A stretch of 64,000 nucleotides of DNA, taken from contig HF999519.1 in assembly GCA_000434015.1 (NCBI GenBank), positions 53,036 to 117,035 on the forward strand, in the 5' to 3' direction. Numbering within the stretch: position 1 is the first letter of the stretch; each line of letters starts with the position of its first letter. The notes beneath the pieces are model-generated. The model was not told where the DNA came from. It did not search any database and saw only the letters and a list, made by a program, of their open reading frames with translations. This stretch comes from Clostridium sp. CAG:571 (GTDB taxonomy: Bacteria > Bacillota > Clostridia > TANB77 > CAG-508). Shown here in pieces: positions 50,942 through 60,793 of this stretch. Both the position numbers and the translations under genes were made by a program.

Positions 50942-51246
50942 TTTTAATTTGAAATAATTGGATTAATTATAAAAATACAAAAAAAGTAAATTTAGAGAGA
51001 TGTGTTTTTATTAAACACATCTGTACATAAAGAAACAGATAAAATAATAGATTTATTTGATTAGAAAATATATAAGTAGCAAAAATAAAAAAGAAAAATT
51101 TTAAATTTATAATATATTAGTTTAGCTAATTTAATATAGGACAGACTATTAAAAAGTATTAAACACTTGTAGGATTTTTTCCTTGCTTTTCTTATATGGA
51201 TATAGTATCATATAAGTATGAGTTATTTGGAAAGGAAGATGAAACT
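50942..51246. other. Intergenic region with a hairpin (305 bases)
   Basis: Holds a 10-base perfect stem (50998-51007 / 51013-51022) without a T-run, and an AT-rich leader to ymdB. No gene seen. Confidence 0.5.
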
Positions 51247-52020
51247 TTGAAAATATTAGCAGTTGGAGATATAGTAGGCGAAAATGGTGTAAAAAAATTA
51301 AAAGAAGAATTGCCTAAAATAAGACAAAAAAATAGTATAGACTTTTGTATTGTAAATGGTGAAAATGCAGCAGGAGGAATGGGAATTACTACAAAAATTT
51401 TTAATGAAATGTTAAATTTAAAAGTTGATGTAATTACGATGGGAAACCATACTTGGGGAAAAAAAGATATTTTTAGCTTTATAGATCATCCACAAATAAT
51501 TAGACCTGCAAATTATTCAGCAGGAGTTGTTGGAAAAGGTATGGGAATTTATAATTGTAAAGGTAAGAAAATTGCAGTTATAAATTTAATTGGAAGAACC
51601 GATATGAATGTATTGTCAGAAAATCCATTTTTGGTTGCAAAAGATTTAGTAGATAAAGTAAAAAATAATGTAGATATTATAATGGTAGATTTTCATGCAG
51701 AAGCAACAGCAGAAAAAATAGCTATGGGATATTTCTTGGATGGAAAAGTTACAGCTGTTTATGGAACACATACACATGTTCAAACAGCAGATGAAAAAAT
51801 ACTTGAAAATGGTACAGCCTATATTACAGATATAGGAATGACAGGTCCATATAAATCTGTAATAGGTATGGATGCAGATGCTTCAATAAAAAGATTTGTT
51901 ACATCATTACCAGAAAGATATAAATTAGCAGAAGGAAAATGTAAACTTAATGGTTGTATATTTGATATAAATGACGAAACTTGTCGAGTTGAGCAAATCA
52001 CTAGATTAAATATAAAATAA
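51247..52020 (+). CDS. ymdB: YmdB-family metallophosphoesterase
   Basis: 257 residues from a TTG at 51247; AAGGAAG lies eight bases upstream and the protein then begins MKILAVGDIVGENG, as the family does. Metal ligands: GDIVG, VNGENAAGG, MGNHTWG, VDFHAEAT and GTHTHVQTAD. YmdB is a cyclic-nucleotide phosphodiesterase that in Bacillus influences biofilm and motility decisions. An earlier in-frame ATG at 51196 lacks an RBS. Confidence 0.92.
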   Translation: MKILAVGDIVGENGVKKLKEELPKIRQKNSIDFCIVNGENAAGGMGITTKIFNEMLNLKVDVITMGNHTWGKKDIFSFIDHPQIIRPANYSAGVVGKGMGIYNCKGKKIAVINLIGRTDMNVLSENPFLVAKDLVDKVKNNVDIIMVDFHAEATAEKIAMGYFLDGKVTAVYGTHTHVQTADEKILENGTAYITDIGMTGPYKSVIGMDADASIKRFVTSLPERYKLAEGKCKLNGCIFDINDETCRVEQITRLNIK

Positions 52021-52077
52021 ATGCCGAAAAACAGAAAAAAATGCGATGGCTTTTTCCTTATTTTTCCAAAAATTCAC

Positions 52078-52106
52078 TAGACATTTTCTAATAAATGTAG
52101 TATAAA
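52078..52106 (+). promoter_or_regulatory. Possible promoter of spoVS
   Basis: TAGACA 52078-52083, 17-base spacer, TATAAA 52101-52106. In Bacillus spoVS depends on sigma-H; I cannot decide the sigma factor here. Confidence 0.45.
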
Positions 52107-52153
52107 TATATTTGTAAAAAGTAAAACAAAAATAAAATTATAGGAGGCAAAAA

Positions 52154-52417
52154 ATGGAAGTTTTAAAAATCTCATCAAAATCAAATCCAAATTCAGTAGC
52201 AGGAGCAATAGCTGGATTGGTGAAAGAATCAAATCAAGCAAGAATGCAAGCAATTGGAGCAGGAGCATTAAATCAAGCTGTTAAAGCAGTGGCAATAGCT
52301 AGAGGTTTTGTTGCACCATCAGGAGTTGATTTAGTATGTATACCAGCATTTGCAGAAGTGCAAGTAGAAGGAGAAGAAAGAACTGGTATGATGCTTATAG
52401 TTGAAGCTAGAAAATAA
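52154..52417 (+). CDS. spoVS: Stage V sporulation protein S
   Basis: 87 residues, the usual length. It begins MEVLKISSKSNPNSVAGAIA and has the Alba-like core with IGAGALNQAVKAVAIARGFV. Needed for timely coat assembly and septation in Bacillus sporulation. RBS TAGGAGG. A terminator follows. Confidence 0.97.
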   Translation: MEVLKISSKSNPNSVAGAIAGLVKESNQARMQAIGAGALNQAVKAVAIARGFVAPSGVDLVCIPAFAEVQVEGEERTGMMLIVEARK

Positions 52418-52453
52418 TAATAAGTGTATATAAAATTTAAATTTAAAATATAT

Positions 52454-52486
52454 GGGGCATGAAATTATAATATTCATGCTCTTTTT
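52454..52486 (+). terminator. Terminator after spoVS
   Basis: GGGCATGAA pairs with TTCATGCTC, followed by TTTTT. Confidence 0.8.
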
Positions 52487-52657
52487 GTATTAATAAATAT
52501 GAAACTATAATTATAGATTAATAAATAAAAGTGTAAATTAAAAATATTAAATACTTGAAAAATAAATGCTATTAAGATATGATAGCAAAAGAGTTATATG
52601 AAATTTATAGAAAGGTTATGCTGGTAACTACAGTTATTAGCGTAAAAATATATAATT

Positions 52658-54247
52658 ATGAAACCAAATTTTGTTAAATATATTTTTATTATTATAGTTA
52701 TATCATTAATATGTTTTGCTGTTTATTTTATCTATAACAATAACAATAATAAAAATCAAAACAATATTCAAGAAGAAGTAGAAAAGGTTAACTATTCAAA
52801 AGAAATAACAATGGGAATTTCAGAATATGATACTATAAATCCTAGTATAAGTAACAATAAAGAAGTAATAAATGTAAGTAAGTTAATATTTGAGCCATTA
52901 ATTCAAATTGATGAGGAATATAAAATTAGTTTTTGTCTTGCAAAAGAATGTGCAAAGATAGATTCAAAATCATATTTAATAAAAATAAATAATGAGGTCC
53001 AATGGTCTAATGGAGAAAATTTAAAAGTAGAAGATATAGAATTTACAATAAAAAAATTAAAAGAAGGAAAATCAATATATTCTGTAAATGTAAGTGAAGT
53101 AAAAGACGTTCAAATAATAGATAGTTCAACAATTAGAATAGATTTAGATAAAGAAGATGACTTTTTTCAATATAATCTAGTTTTTCCAATAATGAAGAAA
53201 AACAATTATGAAAATGGAGACTTAGCAAAACCAAATACATTTGATATAGGAACAGGTATGTATAAAATAACTAGCATAAGTTCAGAGAAAATAGTTTTAG
53301 AAAAAAATAGTAATTATAGAGAAAAAGATAAAAATCCTAAAATAGAAAAAATTAATATTTTGTTATTTTCAAATATGGGAGATATGTATAATAGTTTTAA
53401 AATAGGCAACATAGATATGATTCATACATCAAATATAAATTATCAAGAATATATTGGAACAATGGGATATAAAGCAAAAGAGTATAAAGGAAGAGAATAT
53501 GACTTTTTAAGTATAAATTGTGAAAATGAAATATTATCAGAAAAAGAAGTGAGAAAAGCAATTAACTATGCAATAGATAAATCTAATATAATAATGTCTA
53601 TATATAATAATAAATATTATGTATCAGATTCTCCAATAGATTATGGAAGTTACTTATATGAAACTGAAAATGTTAGTTTAGGGTATAATCCAGAACAATC
53701 TAAAAAAATATTATCTGATGCTGGTTGGACATATAAAAATAATAAATGGCAAAAAAAATTAAAGTCTGGAAGTAATAAAAATTTAGCATTTAGTTTAATT
53801 GTGCAATCAGATAATTCTAATAGAGTTAAAGTGGCGGAAATAATTAAAGAAAATTTGAAAAAAGTTGGAATAGAAATAACAATAAAAAAGGTATCTAATA
53901 TACAATATAATGAATATTTACAAAATAAAAATTATGAAATGATTCTTACAGGAATTAATAATGGTTTTAGTAACAATCTAGAATATTTTTATGGAGAGAG
54001 TAATATTGCAAAATATAACAATGACGAGGTTAAAGAAATTATAAATGAAGTGAAAAATATAACAGATGTAAATAAACTTACAGAAAAATATAAAAGGTTA
54101 TTTGAAATAGTACAAGATGATGTTCCATATATTAGTTTATACCGTAATAAAAATATTTTAATACTAAATCAAAAAGTAGGAGGCGAAATAAGTCCTACAA
54201 ACTATTCTTTATTTTATAAATTTTGGACTTGGTACAAACAAGAATAA
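52658..54247 (+). CDS. Oligopeptide ABC transporter substrate-binding protein (SBP family 5)
   Basis: 529 residues. An N-terminal transmembrane helix anchors it; I see no lipobox Cys. The periplasmic-binding fold of OppA/DppA type is visible in VQWSNGENLKVEDIEFTIKK, the NYAIDKSNI stretch of the second lobe, and NPEQSKKILSDAGW. It would bind peptides outside the membrane. No permease or ATPase genes lie next to it, so it may serve a transporter encoded elsewhere or have a sensory role. Confidence 0.87.
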   Translation: MKPNFVKYIFIIIVISLICFAVYFIYNNNNNKNQNNIQEEVEKVNYSKEITMGISEYDTINPSISNNKEVINVSKLIFEPLIQIDEEYKISFCLAKECAKIDSKSYLIKINNEVQWSNGENLKVEDIEFTIKKLKEGKSIYSVNVSEVKDVQIIDSSTIRIDLDKEDDFFQYNLVFPIMKKNNYENGDLAKPNTFDIGTGMYKITSISSEKIVLEKNSNYREKDKNPKIEKINILLFSNMGDMYNSFKIGNIDMIHTSNINYQEYIGTMGYKAKEYKGREYDFLSINCENEILSEKEVRKAINYAIDKSNIIMSIYNNKYYVSDSPIDYGSYLYETENVSLGYNPEQSKKILSDAGWTYKNNKWQKKLKSGSNKNLAFSLIVQSDNSNRVKVAEIIKENLKKVGIEITIKKVSNIQYNEYLQNKNYEMILTGINNGFSNNLEYFYGESNIAKYNNDEVKEIINEVKNITDVNKLTEKYKRLFEIVQDDVPYISLYRNKNILILNQKVGGEISPTNYSLFYKFWTWYKQE

Positions 54248-54302
54248 AGAAATTTGATTAGTAAATAGTATAAATAAAATTAAAAAATATTGTAAATTAG
54301 TA

Positions 54303-54330
54303 TTGACAAAAATAAATAATAATATATAAT
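54303..54330 (+). promoter_or_regulatory. Promoter of recA
   Basis: TTGACA 54303-54308, 16-base spacer, TATAAT 54325-54330. Confidence 0.7.
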
Positions 54331-54338
54331 AGCAATAC

Positions 54339-54350
54339 AAACAAATGTTT
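54339..54350 (+). promoter_or_regulatory. Candidate LexA operator upstream of recA
   Basis: AAACAAATGTTT, five-base inverted arms, placed at the expected transcription start. It resembles Gram-positive SOS boxes in layout but lacks the GAAC/GTTC core, so this is tentative. Confidence 0.35.
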
Positions 54351-54370
54351 AAAAAGATGGAGGAAATATT

Positions 54371-55441
54371 ATGAGCGCAGAAAATGTTGAAAAGAAAAGA
54401 GCTTTAGAAGCAGCTTTAGGTCAAATAGAAAAACAATTTGGAAAAGGTTCTGTTATGAAATTAGGAGATTTTTCAGCTATGAGTGTGGAAGCAATACCAA
54501 CAGGAGCTTTAAGTTTGGATGTGGCTTTAGGTATAGGAGGTATACCTAGAGGAAGAATAATCGAAGTATATGGTCCAGAATCATCAGGTAAAACAACACT
54601 TACATTACATATGATAGCCGAAGCACAAAAAATGGGAGGAGAGGCAGCTTTTATTGATGCAGAACATGCATTAGACCCTGTATATGCAAAACATTTAGGT
54701 GTAGATATAGATAATTTAATTGTGGCACAACCAGATACTGGAGAGCAAGCCCTAGAGATAGCAGAAGCATTAGTTAGAAGTGGAGCACTAGATATAATTG
54801 TAGTAGATTCTGTTGCAGCTTTAGTGCCTAAAGCCGAAATAGATGGTGATATGGGAGACTCTCATATTGGACTTCAAGCAAGGTTAATGTCACAAGCATT
54901 AAGAAAACTTGCAGGAGCAATTAATAAATCAAAATGTGTTATAGTCTTTATAAATCAATTAAGAGAAAAAGTTGGAATTATGTTTGGTAATCCAGAAACT
55001 ACAACAGGTGGTAGGGCTTTAAAATACTATTCATCAGTAAGATTAGATATAAGAAAAATAGAAAATTTAAAACAAGATGGAGAAGTTGTTGGAAATAGAG
55101 CAAGAGTAAAGGTAGTAAAAAATAAAGTTGCCCCACCATTTAGAGAAGCAGAATTTGATATTATGTATGGAAAAGGAATATCAAAAGAAGGAAATATAGT
55201 AGACTTAGGAGTTAACTTAGATATAATAGAAAAAAGTGGTTCATGGTTTAGTTATGATGGAACTAGAATTGGACAAGGTAGAGAAAATGTAAAAAGATAT
55301 TTAATTGAAAATCCAGAAATCATGAAAGAAATAGAAAACAAAATTAGAGATAATTTTTCACAAGCTTTTGAAAAAAGTTTAGCTGATGATGAGCCAAAAA
55401 AAGATAAAAAAGATAAAGAAGATAAAGAAGATGAAGAATAA
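54371..55441 (+). CDS. recA: Recombinase RecA
   Basis: 356 residues. Walker [10 protein letters not shown] (68-76), the [11 protein letters not shown] segment, [10 protein letters not shown] (Walker B), the loop region [20 protein letters not shown], and INQLREKVG are canonical. An acidic/lysine tail ends it. It forms filaments on single-stranded DNA, drives recombination and triggers LexA self-cleavage. recX follows after 14 bases. Confidence 0.98.
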   Translation: MSAENVEKKRALEAALGQIEKQFGKGSVMKLGDFSAMSVEAIPTGALSLDVALGIGGIPRGRIIEVYGPESSGKTTLTLHMIAEAQKMGGEAAFIDAEHALDPVYAKHLGVDIDNLIVAQPDTGEQALEIAEALVRSGALDIIVVDSVAALVPKAEIDGDMGDSHIGLQARLMSQALRKLAGAINKSKCVIVFINQLREKVGIMFGNPETTTGGRALKYYSSVRLDIRKIENLKQDGEVVGNRARVKVVKNKVAPPFREAEFDIMYGKGISKEGNIVDLGVNLDIIEKSGSWFSYDGTRIGQGRENVKRYLIENPEIMKEIENKIRDNFSQAFEKSLADDEPKKDKKDKEDKEDEE

Positions 55442-55455
55442 GAGAGGTTGTTATT

Positions 55456-55905
55456 TTGTATACGATTGAGGAATTTGATAAACAAAAAACAAAAGTATTA
55501 AAATATATAATATTTAAGAAAAGGACAGAATATGAAGTAAGACAGAAATTCCAAAAAACGGTAGAAAAAGATTTGTTAGAAGATATTATTCAAGATTTAA
55601 AAGAAAATAAATATATAAATGACAAGGATTATATTGATAGAGCTGTAAATGAATTTATGGCAATTAATACTTTATCAATAAAACAGATAAAATATAAACT
55701 ATATTCAAAAGGAGTAAATAAAAATCTAATTGAAGAATATATAGAAAACAATAAAGAGGAGTTAGAAGAATACGAAAGAAATAATGTAGAAAAAATTGTT
55801 ATAAGAAAATCTAATACAGCAGAAATAGAAAAGATAAGAAACTTTCTTAAGAGTAAAGGTTATAAAGAAGATAATATAAGAAATGCTTTAAATGGAGGAG
55901 AATAA
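55456..55905 (+). CDS. recX: RecX, RecA modulator
   Basis: 149 residues with a TTG start behind AGAGAGG. Three-helix repeats of RecX type: RTEYEVRQKFQK, KENKYINDKDYIDRAVNEF and IKQIKYKLYSKGVNK. It is shorter than Bacillus RecX (~260). It limits RecA filament growth. The final TAA overlaps the scpA start by one base, so recA-recX-scpA are linked. Confidence 0.88.
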   Translation: MYTIEEFDKQKTKVLKYIIFKKRTEYEVRQKFQKTVEKDLLEDIIQDLKENKYINDKDYIDRAVNEFMAINTLSIKQIKYKLYSKGVNKNLIEEYIENNKEELEEYERNNVEKIVIRKSNTAEIEKIRNFLKSKGYKEDNIRNALNGGE

Positions 55906-56675
55906 TGCAAAACGTATTAACATTAGAAACTAATAAATATGCCATAAAAATAGAAAACTTTGAAGGTCCACTAGACTTATTATGTCATTTAATAGATAAA
56001 AATAAGATGGATATCTGTGATGTAAAAATTAGTAATATAACAGATCAATATATAGATTATATTAATAAAATGGAAGAATTGAACTTGGAAATAACTAGTG
56101 AATTTTTAATTATGGCATCAACATTATTATATTTAAAATCTAAAACTTTATTACCTGTAGATAATGAAGAAAAAGAAGAAATATCTGAAGAAGAGCTTCT
56201 AAGAAGAATTATTGAATATAAAAAATATAAGGAAATAACTAAAAAATTAAAAGAGTTTTATTTAGAAAATAGCAAAAGAATAAGTAAAAATCCAGAAGAA
56301 GTAGAATTACCTAAGCAAAAATTAGAAAAAGATTATAATAAAGCTCTAATTCCAGAAATGTATTCAAAAGTAATTAATAAAAATAAAACAAGGCTTAATA
56401 AAAATGCGAAAAACATTCAAAAAATAGCTATTACAGAAACATATAGTGTTGGTAGTAAAGTAAAAGAAATGTTTAGAGAACTAGTTAAAAATAAAAGATT
56501 TGTTTTTAATAGAATGTTTTCTGTTAAAAAGTGCAATAAAAATGAAGTTGTAACAGCTTTTTCTGGATTATTAGAAATGTCTAGAAGAAGTAAAGTTGTT
56601 ACAAATCAACCTGAATTGTTTGGAGATATAACAGTAGAAAAATCTAGAAGAGAAAAAAAGTTTAATGAAAAATAA
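55905..56675 (+). CDS. scpA: Segregation and condensation protein A
   Basis: 256 residues. N-terminal kleisin signature IENFEGPLDLLCHLIDKNKM and then ASTLLYLKSKTLLP, with a C-terminal winged helix containing the FSGLLEMSRRSKV stretch. It bridges SMC heads with ScpB. The usual partner scpB is not downstream; the next gene is a DUF2953 protein after ~209 bases of AT-rich sequence with no gene. Confidence 0.93.
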   Translation: MQNVLTLETNKYAIKIENFEGPLDLLCHLIDKNKMDICDVKISNITDQYIDYINKMEELNLEITSEFLIMASTLLYLKSKTLLPVDNEEKEEISEEELLRRIIEYKKYKEITKKLKEFYLENSKRISKNPEEVELPKQKLEKDYNKALIPEMYSKVINKNKTRLNKNAKNIQKIAITETYSVGSKVKEMFRELVKNKRFVFNRMFSVKKCNKNEVVTAFSGLLEMSRRSKVVTNQPELFGDITVEKSRREKKFNEK

Positions 56676-56884
56676 ATTAATAGATAATATAAATATTTAA
56701 ATATAATAAATACTAATGTAATACAAAATTAAGAATAATAGCATAATATAGAAAATATAAGTATGTGTGTAGATAACCAATATGAGCAAAAGAGAATAAT
56801 ATAAAAATAGTAAAAATAAATAAAACTAATGATTAAAATAATAAAAAAGTGGAAAAAATAGTAGTATAGAACAAAAAAGAGGGA

Positions 56885-57574
56885 ATGTCTATGTTACTAT
56901 TTTTTTTATGCATAGTAATTGTTTTTATATTGATTTTTCTAGCAATTAGGTTTTCATCAATAAGATTTACTGTTATTAATTTGGACATAAATACTACAGA
57001 AAAAGAAATAATAAATGATTATCAATTTGAGTTTGGAATATATCTTTTTAATAAAGTAAAAATTTTAAAATATAAAATAAATGAGAGAAAAATAAATAAA
57101 ATAATGAATTCTAAAATCTTAAAGAAATTAAGCAATAAAGATTTTAAAAAAATAACGTTAAAACTTGAAAAAAAGGTGTTAATAGATATTGAAAATAGAC
57201 AATTAGTAAAAGATATAAAAAAATTAATAAAAAATATAAAACCAGAAATATTTAAATTTAAGTTAAAACTAAAAATAGGCTTGGGAGATGTTATATTTAC
57301 TACTTTTATTATTCCTATTATTTCAAGTATAATATCTTGTGTATTAAATAAAGGCAGTATAAATTTGTATAAGAAAAATAGTAAACAAAAATATTATTTT
57401 AAAATAGATCCAGAATATAATAAAATTGCAGTTAAATTAAAATTAAATTGTATAATAAATGTAAAAATGGTACATATTATCAATATAATTTATGCATTGA
57501 TAATAAAGAAAAGGAGAAGTGATAAATATGAACGAACATCCTATAGAAGGTCTTATGGTTACAGCCATGAATAG
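56885..57574 (+). CDS. DUF2953 family protein
   Basis: 229 residues. One N-terminal transmembrane helix (LLFFLCIVIVFILIFLAI), followed by a basic, Lys/Ile-rich region and a C-terminal KLNCIINVKMVHIINIIYAL as in DUF2953. It overlaps ytfJ by 47 bases, a pairing common in clostridia, so it is probably part of a sporulation unit. Function unknown. Confidence 0.8.
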   Translation: MSMLLFFLCIVIVFILIFLAIRFSSIRFTVINLDINTTEKEIINDYQFEFGIYLFNKVKILKYKINERKINKIMNSKILKKLSNKDFKKITLKLEKKVLIDIENRQLVKDIKKLIKNIKPEIFKFKLKLKIGLGDVIFTTFIIPIISSIISCVLNKGSINLYKKNSKQKYYFKIDPEYNKIAVKLKLNCIINVKMVHIINIIYALIIKKRRSDKYERTSYRRSYGYSHE

Positions 57575-58166
57575 TATTAGGGATATGGTTGATGTAAATA
57601 CTATAATAGGAGATCCAATTGAAGCACCAGGTAATATAGTAATTATACCAATTTCAAAAGTGGGCTTTGGGTTTGCATCTGGAGGAAGTGAATTTAATGG
57701 AGAAACAATAGATGAATATAAAAAGAAAGATAAAGAAGAGCAAGTACAATACAGATTACCATTTGGAGGAGGTAGTGGTGCAGGCGTAAGCATTACTCCA
57801 ATCGCTTTTCTAGTAGTTCAATCTAACAATGTAAAATTACTTCCAGTAAGTCATACATCATCTATTGATAGATTATTAGATTATGTACCAGATTTAATAG
57901 AAAAAGTAAACAATATGTTAAATAAGCAAATGCAAAACAAGAAGGATGAAAAAAGAGAAGAGAAAGAAGAAAAAAGAAAAGAAAAAGAATATGAAGAAAA
58001 AATGGAAAAAGAAAAGAGAGAGTATATAGAAGAATTAAAAGAAGAGATCGGCCAAGAACGTAGAGCAAAGGCAAAAACATCTAAGAAAAGTAATACACCA
58101 AAAAACAAAAAGAATATAAATATAGAGTATAGTGATGAAGATTTTATTTTTGACAAAGATGAATAA
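57528..58166 (+). CDS. ytfJ: GerW/YtfJ family sporulation protein
   Basis: 212 residues from the ATG at 57528 (AAAGGAG RBS). N-terminal ~125 residues match YtfJ/GerW: MNEHPIEGLMVTAMNSIRDM, then DTIIGDP-like NTIIGDPIEAPG and GFGFASGGSEF. A highly charged Glu/Lys coiled-coil extension (~135-185) and an acidic tail follow, longer than in Bacillus. The family is found in forespores and affects germination. Confidence 0.92.
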   Translation: MNEHPIEGLMVTAMNSIRDMVDVNTIIGDPIEAPGNIVIIPISKVGFGFASGGSEFNGETIDEYKKKDKEEQVQYRLPFGGGSGAGVSITPIAFLVVQSNNVKLLPVSHTSSIDRLLDYVPDLIEKVNNMLNKQMQNKKDEKREEKEEKRKEKEYEEKMEKEKREYIEELKEEIGQERRAKAKTSKKSNTPKNKKNINIEYSDEDFIFDKDE

Positions 58167-58173
58167 ATTTAAA

Positions 58174-58203
58174 AGCCATTTCGTAGAGTAGTACAAAATG
58201 GCT
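58174..58203. terminator. Hairpin between convergent ytfJ and dacA-like genes
   Basis: AGCCATTT (58174-58181) pairs with AAATGGCT (58196-58203) across a 14-base loop. Confidence 0.6.
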
Positions 58204-58212
58204 CTTAGTTAT

Positions 58213-59503
58213 TTAAATATTTCTTAATAAACAAAACCAATTTTTATATAGATATGATGACATATTTACTAAACCATTAGTTTTAATAGTTCTATCTGCT
58301 ATAATATCTACACAACCAATAACTTTTCCTTCCAAAGAAAATGTTATTTCACCAATTTTTTGATTTTTTAGTATTGGTGCAGATAAATTTTCACTAAGTG
58401 AAATGTTTTGAGAGATATTTTTATCATCTCCTTTTTTTAATAGAGTACCAAAATCTTCTTTGTAAGTAGCATTTAATTCATTTTCTATACCTTTAGTAAT
58501 ATTTACTTTTTTTATTATAGAGTCTTTTTTAGCAAGTTCTTTGTAAGAGTAATTGTTAAATCCATAATCTAATAATTTTTGTGCTTCAGAAAAGCGTAAT
58601 TTAGTAGTAGGTGCTTTCATTATTACAGCTATTAGAGAAAGTCCATTTCTAGTAGCACTTGCAGATAAATTATATAGAGCAAGCGAAGTGGAACCTGTTT
58701 TCAAACCGAGTTGCACCTTGATAATTTCTAATTAACTTGTTTGTATTTACAAGTTCAGATTTCCCATCTCTTAAACTATCCATCCATATACTTGTATATT
58801 GTGTGATAGAAGGATGTTTTGTTAATAATTCTCTAGACATGATAGCAATATCATAACTTGAAGTAATATGTCCATCTTCATCTATACCATGGCAGTTTTT
58901 AAAACAAGTATCATTCATGCCAAGTTCTTTTGCTTTTGTATTCATTTTTTCCACAAAAGCTTCTTGGCTTCCAGCTATATATTCTGCCATTGCTACAGTA
59001 CAATCATTAGCAGAAACTACACACATTGCTTTTAACATTTCATTAACTGTTAATTCTTCGGTTTCATTTAACCAAATTTGTGATCCACCCATAGAACTTG
59101 CATTAGAGCTGCAAGGAACTTTATCTTCCAAAGTTATTTTTCCTGAATCTAAAGCTTCCATGACTAATAATACACTCATTATCTTTGTTACACTTGCAGG
59201 ACGTAATTTTTCGTGGATATTATGTTCGTACAAAATTTGACCAGTAGATTGTTCAATTAAGATTGCACTACCAGATTCTAAATTTAGTGTATTAGAATTG
59301 GTATTGGGATTTGAATTACTTTCAGAATTTAAATTAGAATTCTGTTCATTAATAGGAGCATTTGTTTTTAAAGATTGTTCAAAATTACTAGAATCAGACC
59401 AGATATATGAAGATTCTATTGCAAACGAAGTCGCTGAATAAACAAGACAAAGAATTACTATTAAAATAAATAACAATTTTACTATAAAGTTTTTTAAAAT
59501 CAT
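58213..59503 (-). CDS. dacA: D-alanyl-D-alanine carboxypeptidase, +1 frameshift at CGG
   Basis: 429 residues through the shift. N-terminal secretion signal or anchor, an Asn/Ser-rich linker (~45-75), then an S11 peptidase domain: SVTK (Ser104, Lys107), SAN (164-166) and KTG (268-270). The shift at Gly266 gives YQGATGLKTGST, so the KTG triad lies entirely downstream of CGG; the zero frame lacks it. The enzyme trims pentapeptide stems. The C-terminal beta domain ends in KNWFCLLRNI. RBS AGGAGGTT. Confidence 0.93.
58705..58708 (-). other. +1 frameshift site CGGT in dacA-like gene
   Basis: Zero-frame GCA ACT CGG TTT; the frame resumes as ACT (C) GGT TTG AAA ACA GGT. The restored Gly266 is two residues before the catalytic Lys of KTG. 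Confidence 0.95.
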
Positions 59504-59659
59504 ATAAAAAACCTCCTAAATAAGATATTAAATATCTATTCAGAAGTATAACAAAATATTCTATAAGATAAAAAAAGACACTAGTATTTTAATACAAGGA
59601 GGACTATTTATTATGATTAAATATATTTAAGATAATAAAGATTTTATATAGCAAAATAA

Positions 59660-59690
59660 AAAAGTCTCCAAATATAAAACTTAGAGACTG
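59660..59690 (-). terminator. Terminator after vanW-like gene
   Basis: On the minus strand AGTCTC pairs with GAGACT across a ~15-base loop and runs into TTTTTT. Confidence 0.75.
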
Positions 59691-59697
59691 AAATTAA

Positions 59698-60409
59698 CTA
59701 TGATAATTTAACTATTTTTACTGTAACTGTATTTCCATCAGTACTTACATACATCTTTATAGTGTTTTGTAAATTATTTTTAAATTTTAAATCTAGTGAG
59801 TTATAAGCAACAGTAGCGTCTTTTCCTTTTTCTATATATGGAACTTTTTTACCATGATCATGATGTTCAGTAACTTTTAAACCTTCACTTGCTAAAACAG
59901 CGTTATATAAAGTTGTACTTACCTGACAATTACCACCACCTAGAGCTTGAGTTGTTTTTCCATCTACAAGGATATCAGCTTCTTTATATCCTTGTTCAGC
60001 AGTTGATTTTCCGAACTGTGTTACAGAAAGAAAATGTTTTTCCACTTTCTACAGTAAGACCATTTAATTTAGAACAAGTTATTCGAATATTGTTTTGTCT
60101 ATTTTCACGTTTATCTATAATATTTGTAGAAAAAGTTCCGAGATCTGTTTCAACAGGAATAGGAGTTGAAGAAGGAGAAGCAGAATTATCATTTTTATTT
60201 TCAGGTGTATTTTTATTTACAAATGTATTATTATAATCATTACTACTTGAAGGAGGGGAAGTATTTGTAGTTGTACTCAATTTACTTATTTCAGTATTTG
60301 ATGTATTTTGATTTTCTTGTTTATTATTTTCTTCTTTTTTTGTGCATCCAGATAAAATTAATAATATTGTACATAGTATAAGAAAATAACTAATAAAATT
60401 TTTTTTCAT
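59698..60409 (-). CDS. VanW-domain lipoprotein, +1 frameshift at CGG
   Basis: 236 residues through the shift. N-terminal lipoprotein signal with lipobox LSGC (Cys ~22), a Ser/Thr/Asn-rich linker, and a VanW domain: GKTFSFCNTV, then Gly133 from the shift, KSTAEQGYKEADILVDG, GGGNCQVSTTLYNA and HHDHGKKVPYI. VanW is linked to vancomycin-type loci but is common in clostridial wall proteins; its reaction is not established. The zero frame stops five codons after CGG. Confidence 0.9.
60010..60013 (-). other. +1 frameshift site CGGA in vanW-like gene
   Basis: Zero-frame ACA GTT CGG AAA; the frame resumes as GTT (C) GGA AAA TCA ACT. The restored Gly133 matches the NTVG of VanW domains. Confidence 0.93.
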
Positions 60410-60793
60410 ATAGCACCTCTAAAATATTTAAATATATAGTAATAGTATTTGTATAAAAGATAAACAATATTCAAAAAAATTATAAAAATATGTAGATAAA
60501 TTAAATTAGATGAAAAATCAAAAAATATATAATAGGATTATTAAAATTATTCAAAAAATTTAATAAAATTTGGAATCAAATGTATAAAAATACAAATATG
60601 CCAAAAAAATTATTAAAATACATACAAAAATAAATAATATAAAAATATAAAATAGAAATACAAAAATAATTATAAATTAAATCAAAAAAAATTAATGTTT
60701 GTTAGAAAAAATAACAAAATGTGGAAATAAAAGACTGCCAGGCAATATTTTTGCAAGGCAGTTTATAAAAATTTAATTTAACTAAATATAATT
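60410..60793. other. AT-rich intergenic region (384 bases)
   Basis: Between the vanW-like gene and the next lipoprotein, both on the minus strand. Extremely A-rich, with one terminator; no gene or other structure seen. Confidence 0.55.
60732..60766 (-). terminator. Terminator after the 60794-61723 gene
   Basis: ACTGCC ... GGCAGT stem with inner TTGC/GCAA pairing; on the minus strand it runs into CTTTTATTT. Confidence 0.8.
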
